A stretch of 64,000 bases of DNA. Origin: Deinococcus sp. Leaf326. Lineage in GTDB: Bacteria > Deinococcota > Deinococci > Deinococcales > Deinococcaceae. The position numbers and the translations under genes are program-made. Location of the stretch: contig NZ_LMOM01000021.1 in NCBI RefSeq assembly GCF_001424185.1, positions 232,545 to 296,544 on the forward strand. The letters are read 5' to 3'. How positions within the stretch are numbered: the stretch's first letter is position 1; each line of letters opens with the position of its first letter. The notes beneath the pieces were generated by a model. The model worked only from the letters and a program-made list of their open reading frames with translations, had not been told where the DNA came from and did no database searches. This document shows positions 34,050 through 45,370 of this stretch, one piece after another.

Positions 34050-34664
34050 TCAGGCCGTCCCCAGCCGGGCCAGCAGTCCACTTCGGACCTGCGGCCACTC
34101 GTCTCGCAGCACGCTGAACATCACGCTGTCGCGGGCGTAGCCGTCGGGGCGCACCTGGTACTGCCGCAGGGTGCCCTCGCGTACCGCCCCGAGTTTTTCG
34201 GTGGCGCGCAGGCTGCGGGCATTGCGGGCGTCCACCTTGAACTGCACGCGGCCTGCGCCCAGGACCTCGAAGGCGCGGGTCATCAGGAGCCACTTGGCTT
34301 CGGGATTCACGCCCACGCCCTGCGCGGCGGGCAGCAGCATGGTCCCGATTTCGGCCCAGCGGTCGTCGGCGCGCACCTCGCTGAAGCTGATGCGGCCCAC
34401 GGCCACCCCGCCGCGCAGTACGGCCCAGTTCACCCGGTTCGGCAGGGCGTTCAGGTCAGCGACGTAGGTGGCCCAGGCCTCCGGGGTGTGGTGGGCCGGC
34501 CCCCCGCGGGACAGGAACTGCACGGTGGCTTCGTCGGCGCCCGCGTGCAGGTCGGCCGCGTGATCTTCGGAAAGGGCCGCCAGCACGATCGAAGGTCCCG
34601 TCAGCGTGGGGGCGCGCAGCCACTCGCTTGCCGGGGCCGGGGCAGGGGAGACAGGGTCGGTCAT
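34050..34664 (-). CDS. GNAT-family N-acetyltransferase (RimJ/RimL type)
   Basis: The 204-residue protein has the acyltransferase fold elements TGPSIVLAALSEDHAADLHA, VAVGRISFSEVRADDRWAEIGTML, the acetyl-CoA loop LPAAQGVGVNPEAKWLL, and VQFKVDARNARSLRATEKLGAVREG. These match the Acetyltransf_3 (ribosomal-protein-alanine-type) group. The substrate is unknown. It is monocistronic, with a terminator of recR just upstream. Confidence 0.88.
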   Translation of the reverse strand: MTDPVSPAPAPASEWLRAPTLTGPSIVLAALSEDHAADLHAGADEATVQFLSRGGPAHHTPEAWATYVADLNALPNRVNWAVLRGGVAVGRISFSEVRADDRWAEIGTMLLPAAQGVGVNPEAKWLLMTRAFEVLGAGRVQFKVDARNARSLRATEKLGAVREGTLRQYQVRPDGYARDSVMFSVLRDEWPQVRSGLLARLGTA

Positions 34665-34721
34665 GTCGTCAGTAGATCACTGGCCAGGGTGGGCGGCGGC
34701 GCGGCGCTCTGGACCAGCTTT

Positions 34722-34763
34722 CAAAAAGGATGTCGCCTCCGGCCCTGCTGAGCCGGAGGCGAC
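34722..34763 (-). terminator. Intrinsic terminator of ybaB-recR
   Basis: Perfect 11-base stem GTCGCCTCCGG / CCGGAGGCGAC with a ten-base loop, then TCCTTTTT on the reverse strand, 22 bases after the recR stop. Confidence 0.9.
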
Positions 34764-34785
34764 GGGCGCAGCAGTTGGCTGCGCG

Positions 34786-35400
<615 letters not shown>

Positions 35401-35425
35401 GGCGCCTCCTGGTGCGGGGGGGAAG

Positions 35426-35716
<291 letters not shown>

Positions 35717-35883
35717 TCGTGTCACCCCTCTGTGGTCGCCGCGCGGCCGGTGTCCTTGGAGGAGCAGCCCCCGCAACGGGTCGTCTGGGCAGTCTAGCGT
35801 GGACCGGGCGGGGGACACTCCGGCCGAACTCACAGCGGCGCGGCTTTCCGTGCCCGCGCCGCTACGGAGACCCCGGAGGTGTC

Positions 35884-36567
35884 CTACAACGCGGCCGAGC
35901 GCACGTTCTTCGCCCGGCGGTAGAGCTGCGCCGGGCGGCCCACTCCGCTGCGGCGTTCGCCACTCGGGACCAGGGTGCCCTGAGCAAGCAGACGTTTGCG
36001 GAAATTGCGTTTGTCGAGCTTGCGGTTCAAGATCGCCTCGTGGACTGTCTGGAGCTCAGGCAGCGTGAAGGTGTCAGGCAAAAAGTCCAGGGCGAGATTG
36101 GCGTACTCCAGCCGCAGCTGCAGCCGCCCCAGCGCCCGGTCCAGAATGGCGCGGTGGTCGAAGGCTAGCCGGGGCAGGTGGTGGGCGCGCTGCCAGGCCG
36201 CGCCGACCGTGTGCCCCCCGGCCGTGACCCGGACCGTGCCGTGCGGCAGCACCGCGAGGTGGGCCACGCTGACCACCCGCCCCCGGGGGTCGCGCCCCAG
36301 TTCGCCGAAGGTGTAGAACTGCTCGAGGTGCCGGGGCTCGAGGTCCACCGAGGTCTCGGTGCGCAGTTCGCGCAGGGCGGCCTCATGCAGCTCCTCGCCG
36401 GGCTGAACGAAGCCGCCGGGCAGCGCCCAGTCACGGGCATGGGGCAACTCGCCGCGCTCGACCAGAAGCACCTGCAACTCGCCGCCGTGCATGGCGAAAG
36501 CGGCCACGTCCACGGCCAGCCCGACCTGGGTGGCCTGGGCCGGCAGGGACGGGGCCGTGCGGATCAT
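35884..36567 (-). CDS. NrtR-like regulator (degenerate Nudix plus winged helix)
   Basis: Residues 15-140 of the 227-residue protein form a Nudix domain (VLLVERGELPHARDWALPGGF). Its Nudix box reads GEELHEAALRELRTETSV: the REUxEE core has Thr in place of one metal-binding Glu, and the final Gly is Ser. Residues 150-225 match the winged-helix DNA-binding domain of NrtR (LPELQTVHEAILNRKLDKRNF, RRSGVGRPAQLYR). NrtR proteins bind ADP-ribose and repress NAD-biosynthesis genes. No NAD gene is adjacent. TAGCAT (36574-36579) lies six bases before ATG. Confidence 0.88.
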   Translation of the reverse strand: MIRTAPSLPAQATQVGLAVDVAAFAMHGGELQVLLVERGELPHARDWALPGGFVQPGEELHEAALRELRTETSVDLEPRHLEQFYTFGELGRDPRGRVVSVAHLAVLPHGTVRVTAGGHTVGAAWQRAHHLPRLAFDHRAILDRALGRLQLRLEYANLALDFLPDTFTLPELQTVHEAILNRKLDKRNFRKRLLAQGTLVPSGERRSGVGRPAQLYRRAKNVRSAAL

Positions 36568-36702
36568 GTCCCGATGCTAGACTTTGTGTCTCTGGTACGT
36601 CAAGTGTGCCGGGGCGGGTGACGGGTCAGGCGCTGTCTGCGGGACGGGCCTTCTCCCAACGCTTGCTCAACCGGCCTGGGGTCTGCGGGAACTCCCTGGG
36701 CG

Positions 36703-36711
36703 TGGTAGACT
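36703..36711 (+). promoter_or_regulatory. infC extended -10 promoter
   Basis: TGGTAGACT (TGn plus TAGACT at 36706-36711) is an extended -10 element; I see no convincing -35. It gives a leader of about 120 bases before infC. Apart from this, the 36568-36837 region holds no gene I can support. Confidence 0.5.
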
Positions 36712-36824
36712 GGGGACTGCCCGACTTCAATCACAGAACGAGGGCCAGCGCCAGACGGCGAGGCCACAGCGGCCCGGCCCGGGTGCTGAAGCCGCCCACG
36801 ACGCCAGCGCGCGCGGGGCGCGGC

Positions 36825-36833
36825 GGAGGTGAT
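36825..36833 (+). promoter_or_regulatory. Extended Shine-Dalgarno GGAGGTGAT deciding the infC start
   Basis: Nine bases match the complement of the 16S rRNA 3' end (established anti-SD CACCUCC). GGAGG ends eight bases before ATA 36838, ideal spacing, but only two bases before the in-frame ATG 36832. The GTG at 36829 lies inside the motif. This favours ATA as initiator. Confidence 0.65.
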
Positions 36834-36837
36834 GAAC

Positions 36838-37470
<633 letters not shown>

Positions 37471-37493
37471 GCGTATTTCGCCCGGATGTTCCG

Positions 37494-37527
37494 GCGGCCC
37501 CTGCCCACGCGGCAGCGGGCCGCTTTT
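37494..37527 (+). terminator. Intrinsic terminator of infC
   Basis: Stem GCGGCCC-CTGCC / GGCAG-C-GGGCCGC with one bulged C and a five-base loop, then TTTT, 24 bases after the stop. Confidence 0.85.
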
Positions 37528-37553
37528 CTATGGCGTTCGTGAACAGGCCCATG

Positions 37554-37582
37554 TTGTGTAGCGCCACTTTACTTTATAAACT
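37554..37582 (+). promoter_or_regulatory. Promoter of the glutaredoxin-like gene
   Basis: TTGTGT (37554-37559), a 17-base spacer, and TAAACT (37577-37582). The overlapping TATAAA has a 15-base spacer. This is one of the most AT-rich stretches in the window and lies directly after the infC terminator. Confidence 0.6.
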
Positions 37583-37619
37583 AGAGACACCGGGCCGAAG
37601 GCCCTATGGAGGTTTCGCC

Positions 37620-37865
37620 ATGATCAAGATGTATACGACGAGCTGGTGCCCCGATTGCCACGCGACCAAGCGCGCCCTGAGCAGCAAGGGCCTCGCCTAC
37701 GAGGAAATCAACATCGAGCAGGATGCCCAGGCGGCCGAGTACGTGATGAGCGTCAACGGCGGCCGGCGCAGCGTGCCCACGCTGGTGAGCGGCGACGTGG
37801 CCCACAGCCTCAGCGGATTCCGGCCTCAGAAGCTCGACGCCTTCCTGGCCGAAGCCGGCCTGTAA
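37620..37865 (+). CDS. Glutaredoxin-like (mycoredoxin-type) protein
   Basis: The 81-residue protein has MIKMYTTSWCPDCHATKRAL with the redox motif C-P-D-C, the cis-Pro loop RRSVPTLV and the GFRPQKLDAFL end typical of short glutaredoxins/mycoredoxins. It should reduce disulfides of low-molecular-weight thiols; Deinococcus is known to make bacillithiol, a possible partner. GGAGG seven bases before ATG fixes the start at 37620. Confidence 0.92.
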   Translation: MIKMYTTSWCPDCHATKRALSSKGLAYEEINIEQDAQAAEYVMSVNGGRRSVPTLVSGDVAHSLSGFRPQKLDAFLAEAGL

Positions 37866-37890
37866 GCCGCGAACCTGTAGACGGTGCAGA

Positions 37891-37924
37891 GGCGGGCGGC
37901 CCTCACACCGGAGGGCCGCCCGCC
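37891..37924. terminator. Bidirectional hairpin between glutaredoxin gene and pyrC
   Basis: Perfect 14-base stem GGCGGGCGGCCCTC with its complement, six-base loop, then TTATTGT on the forward strand. It lies between the convergent stops. Confidence 0.8.
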
Positions 37925-37940
37925 TTATTGTCTGGGGACT

Positions 37941-39206
<1,266 letters not shown>

Positions 39207-39221
39207 GGAACTCCTTGGATT

Positions 39222-39335
39222 GGAGCATTGGGAAAATTACGGCCTCTGGCGAACGGCGTCCCAGATGCCTCCATTCTTCCCAATGCTCCGGTCAAATTCA
39301 CTCGCTTCGCTCGGCCCTGAAGAACTCTTCAGGGC
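39222..39335. repeat. Structured intergenic element upstream of pyrC
   Basis: Thirteen-base perfect arms GGAGCATTGGGAA (39222-39234) and its complement (39277-39289) enclose a nested stem, GGCCTCTGG (39241-39249) with CCAGATGCC (39261-39269), one mismatch. A second perfect inverted repeat, GCCCTGAAGA / TCTTCAGGGC, lies at 39314-39335, joined by ACTCGCTTCGCTCG. The first ends about six bases from the pyrC ribosome site. It could be a dispersed palindromic element or an RNA regulator. Confidence 0.7.
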
Positions 39336-39342
39336 AAATGCT

Positions 39343-39705
39343 TTAGGGGACGACCTGCGCGGCGTCGACCTGCCGCACGCCGTTCTGGTCGGCGATGAAG
39401 GCCAGCCCGTTCTTGAAGCGGACCTGCACCTCGTACTCGTTCTCGCCTGAAACGCTGGCCGCGCAGAACTCGATCTGGTTGAGGCGCAGCGTCACCGGAA
39501 TGACGAGCCGGGGGTCGTTGCAGCCCGCAGCCTCGATCCGCTCGCCCTCGTTGTTCACCATCGCCACGGGCAGGCTCAGGGCGGCGGTGTAGGCGTAGGC
39601 ACGGGCCTCGGCCAGCACGGCGTCGGGGTGGGGAACGGCCACAGCGTGGGCCGGCAGGGCCGCTCCAAGGGCGAGCAGCAGGGAAAAGGCAGGAACTCTG
39701 GGCAT
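39343..39705 (-). CDS. Secreted protein, paralogue B in pyr operon
   Basis: The 120-residue product has a signal peptide (MPRVPAFSLLLALGAALPAHA) and a mature domain with AEARAYAYTAAL, GCNDPRLVIPVTLRLNQIEFCAASV and YEVQVRFKNGLAFIADQNGVRQVD. Two Cys probably pair. It is a paralogue of the gene just upstream, with the same order of motifs. Resemblance to the globular part of type IV pilins is only general, and no prepilin cleavage motif is present. It starts seven bases after the previous stop. Confidence 0.8.
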   Translation of the reverse strand: MPRVPAFSLLLALGAALPAHAVAVPHPDAVLAEARAYAYTAALSLPVAMVNNEGERIEAAGCNDPRLVIPVTLRLNQIEFCAASVSGENEYEVQVRFKNGLAFIADQNGVRQVDAAQVVP

Positions 39706-39712
39706 GGCGGGT

Positions 39713-40110
39713 CTATTTTCCGCCTTTCGGCGCAGAAGATGCCGGGTCCAGCGGGCGCACCCCGTCCTGGTCCACCACGAAGGCCGGACCGCCGGAGAAA
39801 CGCACCTCGGCGCGGTAGTCGTCCTCACTGCGGATGGTGGCCGAGCAGGACTCGGTCTGGTTGAACCGGAGCGTGACGAACATCGCCAGCCGCTCGTCGT
39901 CGCAGCGGGTCAGGCTCAGGGGGCGCTGGCCGTTGTCCAGAAAAGCCACCATCAGGGCGGTTCGGACCTGCAGGACGTAGCTGTAGGCCTCGGCGGCAAC
40001 GGCGCGCGTATAGGCCTGCTGGAGCCGCGTGGGGGCGCTGGCCCCCGCACTTCCCGCTCCGGCCAGCAGCAGCGTCCCGGCCAGCAGGGCCGGCAGGACC
40101 CGCCCCGGCA

Positions 40111-40111
<1 letters not shown>
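39713..40111 (-). CDS. Secreted protein, paralogue A in pyr operon
   Basis: The 132-residue product has a signal peptide (LLAGTLLLAGAGSAGASA) and a mature part AVAAEAYSYVLQVRTAL, RCDDERLAMFVTLRFNQTESCSA and YRAEVRFSGGPAFVVDQDGVRPLD. It matches paralogue B motif by motif (two Cys, LRxNQxE, VRFxxGxAFxxDQxGVR). Its ATG overlaps the pyrB stop (ATGA), so it is translated with the pyrimidine enzymes although it has no evident link to nucleotide synthesis. Confidence 0.8.
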
Positions 40112-41705
<1,594 letters not shown>

Positions 41706-41720
41706 TCACGGGGCGGGTAC

Positions 41721-41734
41721 AGCCTCACAGGACT
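41721..41734 (-). promoter_or_regulatory. PyrR-binding RNA loop
   Basis: The reverse strand reads AGTCCTGTGAGGCT, an exact match to the known PyrR recognition consensus ARUCCNGNGAGGYU. Flanking CAG and CTG can close the loop (CAG-UCC...GG-CUG). It lies about 105 bases upstream of pyrR and 43 bases after a TAGCCT-like start region governed by TACACT at 41784-41789, the candidate -10. Confidence 0.88.
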
Positions 41735-41783
41735 GCCGAGAGAGGGTGAGGGCCTAATCCTGCCGGGGCCTCAGCCGTCCGGG

Positions 41784-41789
41784 AGTGTA
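41784..41789 (-). promoter_or_regulatory. Candidate -10 of the pyr operon
   Basis: TACACT on the reverse strand, placing the transcript start near 41777, upstream of the PyrR loop. No convincing -35 is seen 16-18 bases further up (AGGGCA). Confidence 0.45.
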
Positions 41790-41858
41790 ACAGACTTCCG
41801 GGCCTGTGCCCTGGGCCGTGTCCGGCAGAGAAGACTGGGCGGTTGAGGAAGCACTAAA

Positions 41859-41888
41859 CTTGACACTAAAGCACTCAGGTTTTATACT
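41859..41888 (+). promoter_or_regulatory. hsp20 promoter with HAIR-like (HspR) element
   Basis: TTGACA (41860-41865), a 17-base spacer, and TATACT (41883-41888) form a near-consensus sigma-70 promoter. Overlapping it, CTTGACA-N7-ACTCAGG (41859-41879) matches 11 of 14 positions of the HspR operator HAIR (CTTGAGT-N7-ACTCAAG) with exact spacing. HspR is a reported repressor of heat-shock genes in D. radiodurans. Confidence 0.75.
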
Positions 41889-41955
41889 GAAGTCATCGGG
41901 AAAAACGGCCTGAACATCGCCGCTCCCGGCACATCACCCTTCAGGAGGTTCCTGC

Positions 41956-42450
41956 ATGATGCGATTTGATCCTTTCCGCGAGATTGAAGAACTGACCCAG
42001 CGCATGGACCGTGCCTTCGGTGGCCCAGCCGCCCAGACCGCCCGCCTCGCGCCCCCGGTGGATGTCCACGAGAGCGCCGACGGGCTCGAACTGACGCTGG
42101 ACCTGCCCGGCGTGAAGCCCGAAGATATTCAGATTGAGGCCGAACACCAGACCCTGAGCGTGCAGGCCGAGCGCCGGTACGCCCGCGAGGACGGCCGCAC
42201 GGCCCACCGCGTCGAGCGGGCCTACGGCACCCTGAGCCGGACCTTCAGCGTGCCGGCCAAGTACGACCTGACGAAGGTAGAAGCCGATTTCGACCACGGC
42301 ACCCTGGTGCTGCGGGTGCCCCGCAGTGAGGCGGCCCAGAAGCGGAGCGTGAGCGTCCGCAGCGGCGGTCAGCTCACCTCCGGCAAGACGGTGGAGGCCG
42401 GCGCTCTGCCCGACCACAGCGAGCGCAACGCCCCGGCCCAGCAGGCCTGA
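41956..42450 (+). CDS. Small heat-shock protein Hsp20
   Basis: The 164-residue protein has an alpha-crystallin domain: MMRFDPFREIEELTQRMDRAF, VDVHESADGLELTLDLPGVKPEDIQIEAE, RVERAYGTLSRTFSVPAKYD, and VEADFDHGTLVLRVPRSE. It is an ATP-independent holdase for unfolding proteins in the cytoplasm. The C-terminal extension is Ser/Gln/Ala-rich and lacks an obvious IxI/V tail. AGGAGG seven bases upstream fixes the start. It has its own strong promoter with a HAIR-like site. Confidence 0.96.
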   Translation: MMRFDPFREIEELTQRMDRAFGGPAAQTARLAPPVDVHESADGLELTLDLPGVKPEDIQIEAEHQTLSVQAERRYAREDGRTAHRVERAYGTLSRTFSVPAKYDLTKVEADFDHGTLVLRVPRSEAAQKRSVSVRSGGQLTSGKTVEAGALPDHSERNAPAQQA

Positions 42451-42468
42451 AGTTCCTTTGCCCACGCA

Positions 42469-42494
42469 AGCGCCCCGGCTCCGGCTGGGGCGCT
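42469..42494 (+). terminator. Probable hsp20 terminator
   Basis: Eight-base stem AGCGCCCC / GGGGCGCT with a ten-base loop, followed by CGTTCGTTG, a poor T-tract, 18 bases after the stop. Confidence 0.5.
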
Positions 42495-42507
42495 CGTTCG
42501 TTGTGAC

Positions 42508-43155
42508 CTACCGCGGCGGCAGGTGATCGGCCTGGGCCAGACGCGCCCCCCGAATCTGCCGGTCCGGGCCGACCTCCAGCACCGAGTAGCCGGTGTTGCG
42601 GTGCATGTAGGTGCCGCCGCGCCAGTGCGTCTGGTAATCGAGTTCCAGCAGGTGCGAGAGCAGCGACCAGAGGGCGATGCCGTGCGAGACGACCACCAGC
42701 GTTTCGCCCTCGCCCGGCCAGTGGGCGTAGACATGCGCGAGCATCCGCGCGCCGACGGCCGCCGGGGTCTCGCCGCCGGGGGCGCAGCACTCGGGGTCGC
42801 CGTCCCAGAACTGCGCGCTCAGGGCCGCCTCGCGCAGCGACACATCGTCGATGGGCTGGCCCTCCCAGTCCCCCAGGAAAATCTCGCGCAGCGCCGGAAA
42901 GCTCTCATGGACGCCGCCGATCTCGGCGCGTAGCGCCTCGGCGGTGGCGTAGGCGCGGCTGAGGTCGCTGCTGTGGATGCGGTCAGCTCGCACGCCCTGC
43001 GCCCCCAGATGCCGGGCGAGTTGCGCGGCCTGACCCTGCCCGGTCTCGTCGAGCGGAATGTCGCTGTGGCCCTGAATACGTCGCTCAAGGTTGTGGGCGG
43101 TCTGGCCGTGGCGCACCAGGATGATGCGGGCGGCGGCGGGATCGGGCGGAGTCAT
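42508..43155 (-). CDS. Histidine phosphatase / phosphoglycerate mutase-like protein
   Basis: The 215-residue protein has the catalytic RHG motif (IILVRHGQTAHNLERRIQGHSD), IHSSDLSRAYATAEAL, FLGDWEGQP and the second His in LVVVSHGIALWSLL. It belongs to the cofactor-independent-looking branch of the histidine phosphatase superfamily (CobC/GpmB-like). The substrate is unknown. Start 43155 follows AACACT (43163-43168) by seven bases; an in-frame ATG at 43185 overlapping the upstream gene is the alternative. Confidence 0.9.
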   Translation of the reverse strand: MTPPDPAAARIILVRHGQTAHNLERRIQGHSDIPLDETGQGQAAQLARHLGAQGVRADRIHSSDLSRAYATAEALRAEIGGVHESFPALREIFLGDWEGQPIDDVSLREAALSAQFWDGDPECCAPGGETPAAVGARMLAHVYAHWPGEGETLVVVSHGIALWSLLSHLLELDYQTHWRGGTYMHRNTGYSVLEVGPDRQIRGARLAQADHLPPR

Positions 43156-43174
43156 AGGCGCCAGTGTTCCACGC

Positions 43175-44092
43175 TCAGCCTCCATAGACCTGCCGTTGCC
43201 GCTCGCGGAAGGCGGCCTTCTGCGCCGGGGTGGTTCGGGCGGCGCAGTGCTCGCAGCTCACACCCTCCTCGTACTCGGGGTGCGTCTGTTCCTCCGGGGT
43301 CAGGGGCCAGCCGCAGGAGTGGCACATCACGGCTGTGCCGCCCCGCAGGCCGTGGCCGACCGCCACCCGGCCGTCGAAGACGAAACACTCGCCCTCCCAG
43401 CGGCTCTCTCTCTCGGGAACCTGTTCGAGGTAGTTCAGGATGCCGCCGCGCAGGTGCAGCACGTCGGTGAATCCGTGCTCCAGGAGCAGGCTGGTGCTCT
43501 TCTCGCAGCGGATTCCTCCGGTGCAGAACATGGCGACCCGCTTGCCGCGCAGCTCGGCGGCGTGGGCGTCGAGCCACGCCGGAAACTCGCGGAAACTGTC
43601 CAGCTCCGGATCGAGCGCGCCCTGGAAGGTGCCCGCCTTGACCTCATAGCGGTTGCGGGTATCCACTACGACCACCTCGGGATCGTCGATCAGGGCGTTC
43701 CAGTCCCCGGCCTCCACGTAATGGCCGACCTGCTCGCGCGGCGCGACGGGCACGCCCAGCGTCACGATTTCGGCCTTCAGGCGCGCCTTGAACCGCTTGA
43801 AGGGCTGTTCCGGCGCCCCCGACTCCTTGTATTCCAGCCGCGTGAAGCCGGCGTCCTGCAGCGCGGCACGCAGCTCGTCGATGGCCGCGCGCGACCCCGC
43901 CACCGTGCCGTTGATGCCCTCGGGCGCCACGATCAGGGTGCCGCACAGACCCAGCCGGGTGCCCAGGGCCGACAGGTGGTGCCGTAGCGCCGCCGGATTG
44001 TCCAGCGTCCGGAATTCATACAGGGCGGCTACCACCCAGCCGGGAACGGGAGAGGCGGAGACGGACGGGAAGGGAAAGGGCGGCACCGACAT
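43175..44092 (-). CDS. trhO: tRNA uridine(34) hydroxylase, rhodanese type
   Basis: The 305-residue protein matches TrhO/YceA: N-terminal ferredoxin-like domain (LYEFRTLDNPAALR, GTLIVAPEGINGTVAGS), a rhodanese domain with the active loop FCTGGIRCEKST, and a C-terminal zinc-type Cys cluster (MCHSCGWPLTPEEQ, SCEHCAARTTPAQ). It makes 5-hydroxyuridine at tRNA position 34. TAGACT (44101-44106) lies eight bases before ATG. It runs into the phosphatase gene on the same strand. Confidence 0.93.
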   Translation of the reverse strand: MSVPPFPFPSVSASPVPGWVVAALYEFRTLDNPAALRHHLSALGTRLGLCGTLIVAPEGINGTVAGSRAAIDELRAALQDAGFTRLEYKESGAPEQPFKRFKARLKAEIVTLGVPVAPREQVGHYVEAGDWNALIDDPEVVVVDTRNRYEVKAGTFQGALDPELDSFREFPAWLDAHAAELRGKRVAMFCTGGIRCEKSTSLLLEHGFTDVLHLRGGILNYLEQVPERESRWEGECFVFDGRVAVGHGLRGGTAVMCHSCGWPLTPEEQTHPEYEEGVSCEHCAARTTPAQKAAFRERQRQVYGG

Positions 44093-44140
44093 CGCCGCCC
44101 AGTCTAGCCGCCGCTGCCCGGCCGGATCATGTCGCGCGGG

Positions 44141-44836
44141 TCATTTCATGCTGCTGATGTAGGCGGCCAGGGCCTTCAGGTCGTCATCGGTGAGGGGCTT
44201 GAGGGCGATGCGCATGGCGTCGGGGTGCGGCACGCCGAAGCGGGGCGTGTCGCGGAACTCGTGCAGGATCTCCAGACCGTATCCGGGCGCCAGATTGGTC
44301 ACGCTGGCGATGCCCTGCCGGTCGGCCCCGCGGCCGTCCTCGCCGTGGCATACCGCGCAGGCGATCATGTTGCGCTCGTTGTCACCGCCCTGAAACAGCG
44401 CCGCGCCCCGTGCCCGCAGCGCCGGGTCTGCGGCCCAAGCCGGGCCCGGTGCCTGCGTCGCGAAGTAGACCGCGAGGTCCGCGATGTTCTGGTCCGAGAG
44501 CCGCGAGGCGACCCCCTGCATGACGGCGCTGGGCCGCAGCTTGGCCCGGAATACCGTGAGCTGGAAGCGTGTGTAGCTCGGGACCTGCCCCGCCAGCCCT
44601 GGCACCTTGGCCTGGGTGCTCACGCCGCCGGCGCCGTGGCAGCCCGCGCAACTCCGGCTCAGCGTCTGCCCGCGCGCGGCACTCGGCGTGTTGAATTTCA
44701 GGGTCAGGTTAGGCGGGGCAGCAGCGGCCGGGGCGCCGCCCGGCGGCGGCGAAGTGCCCTGGGCACTGGCCCACAGCACGGGTACAGACAAGAGAAGCGG
44801 AATTGCCAGCCATCCGAAACGACGAGTCTGTCCCAT
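44141..44836 (-). CDS. Diheme c-type cytochrome
   Basis: The 231-residue secreted protein has a signal peptide (FGWLAIPLLLSVPVLWASAQG), a Pro/Ala-rich linker, and two CxxCH heme sites (SCAGCHG and ACAVCHGEDGRG). Distal Met candidates follow each (MQGVASRLSDQNI; MRIALKPLTDDDL). It is likely a periplasmic electron carrier, possibly to a terminal oxidase. AGGAGG six bases before ATG fixes the start at 44836. Two TACACT boxes lie at 44864-44869 and 44881-44886; the nearer gives a leader of about 20 bases. Confidence 0.93.
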   Translation of the reverse strand: MGQTRRFGWLAIPLLLSVPVLWASAQGTSPPPGGAPAAAAPPNLTLKFNTPSAARGQTLSRSCAGCHGAGGVSTQAKVPGLAGQVPSYTRFQLTVFRAKLRPSAVMQGVASRLSDQNIADLAVYFATQAPGPAWAADPALRARGAALFQGGDNERNMIACAVCHGEDGRGADRQGIASVTNLAPGYGLEILHEFRDTPRFGVPHPDAMRIALKPLTDDDLKALAAYISSMK

Positions 44837-45129
44837 GACTCCCCTCCTGAAGGTGAGGAGCCGAGTGTACCACAGCTCACAGTGTACCGAGTCGAGCGGT
44901 AGGGGATTTCTTTCGTCTGGGAGAGTCTTTTCGCCGCTGGTCTTGGGCATGGCGGTGACTCTCTGCGGCCCCTCCAGGCAGTATCCGGCGGTTCCTCCTC
45001 AGAGAGCCAAGGCCTCTTCACGGACCGTTGCAGGTCGGCCGCGCCGGGTGTGCGATGGTCGGGGGAGTCCACTAACTCTTCGGGTAGCCCATGTTGGCTC
45101 CCGCACCTCACTCTCCCAGGAGGCCTTTT

Positions 45130-45318
45130 ATGACTGACCGCGACAAGAAGACGCAGGGCGAACACGGCCAGCTTTCGGATACGGCCCGTCCCGAAACCGG
45201 TGCCCAGAACCAGGACGCGCCGGCCCACGAACAGCCCACATCCCAGACCCCCGGCGAGGACAGCGGTGCAGGCAGGAACGGCCGCCCCTCCGACGATTCG
45301 GACCCTGGCCACAGCTGA
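45130..45318 (+). CDS. Small hydrophilic disordered protein, 62 aa
   Basis: MTDRDKKTQGEHGQLSDTAR and the rest are rich in D, E, Q, G, S and P with no hydrophobic core, Cys or Trp. I do not recognise a family. AGGAGG six bases before ATG 45130 is a strong ribosome site, and a 16-bp hairpin follows the stop, supporting a real gene. Its composition recalls hydrophilin or stress-protective proteins, but that is only inference. The 44951-45129 stretch upstream shows no other gene. Confidence 0.65.
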   Translation: MTDRDKKTQGEHGQLSDTARPETGAQNQDAPAHEQPTSQTPGEDSGAGRNGRPSDDSDPGHS

Positions 45319-45320
45319 AC

Positions 45321-45360
45321 GAAGCGGGCCGGAGCAGCTTGAAGTGCTCCGGCCCGCTTC
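45321..45360. terminator. Shared 16-bp hairpin between convergent genes
   Basis: Perfect stem GAAGCGGGCCGGAGCA with its complement, eight-base loop, two bases after the hydrophilic-protein stop and 10 bases after the argS stop on the other strand. There is no T-tract, so it may act in both directions. Confidence 0.75.
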
Positions 45361-45370
45361 CATATAGAAC

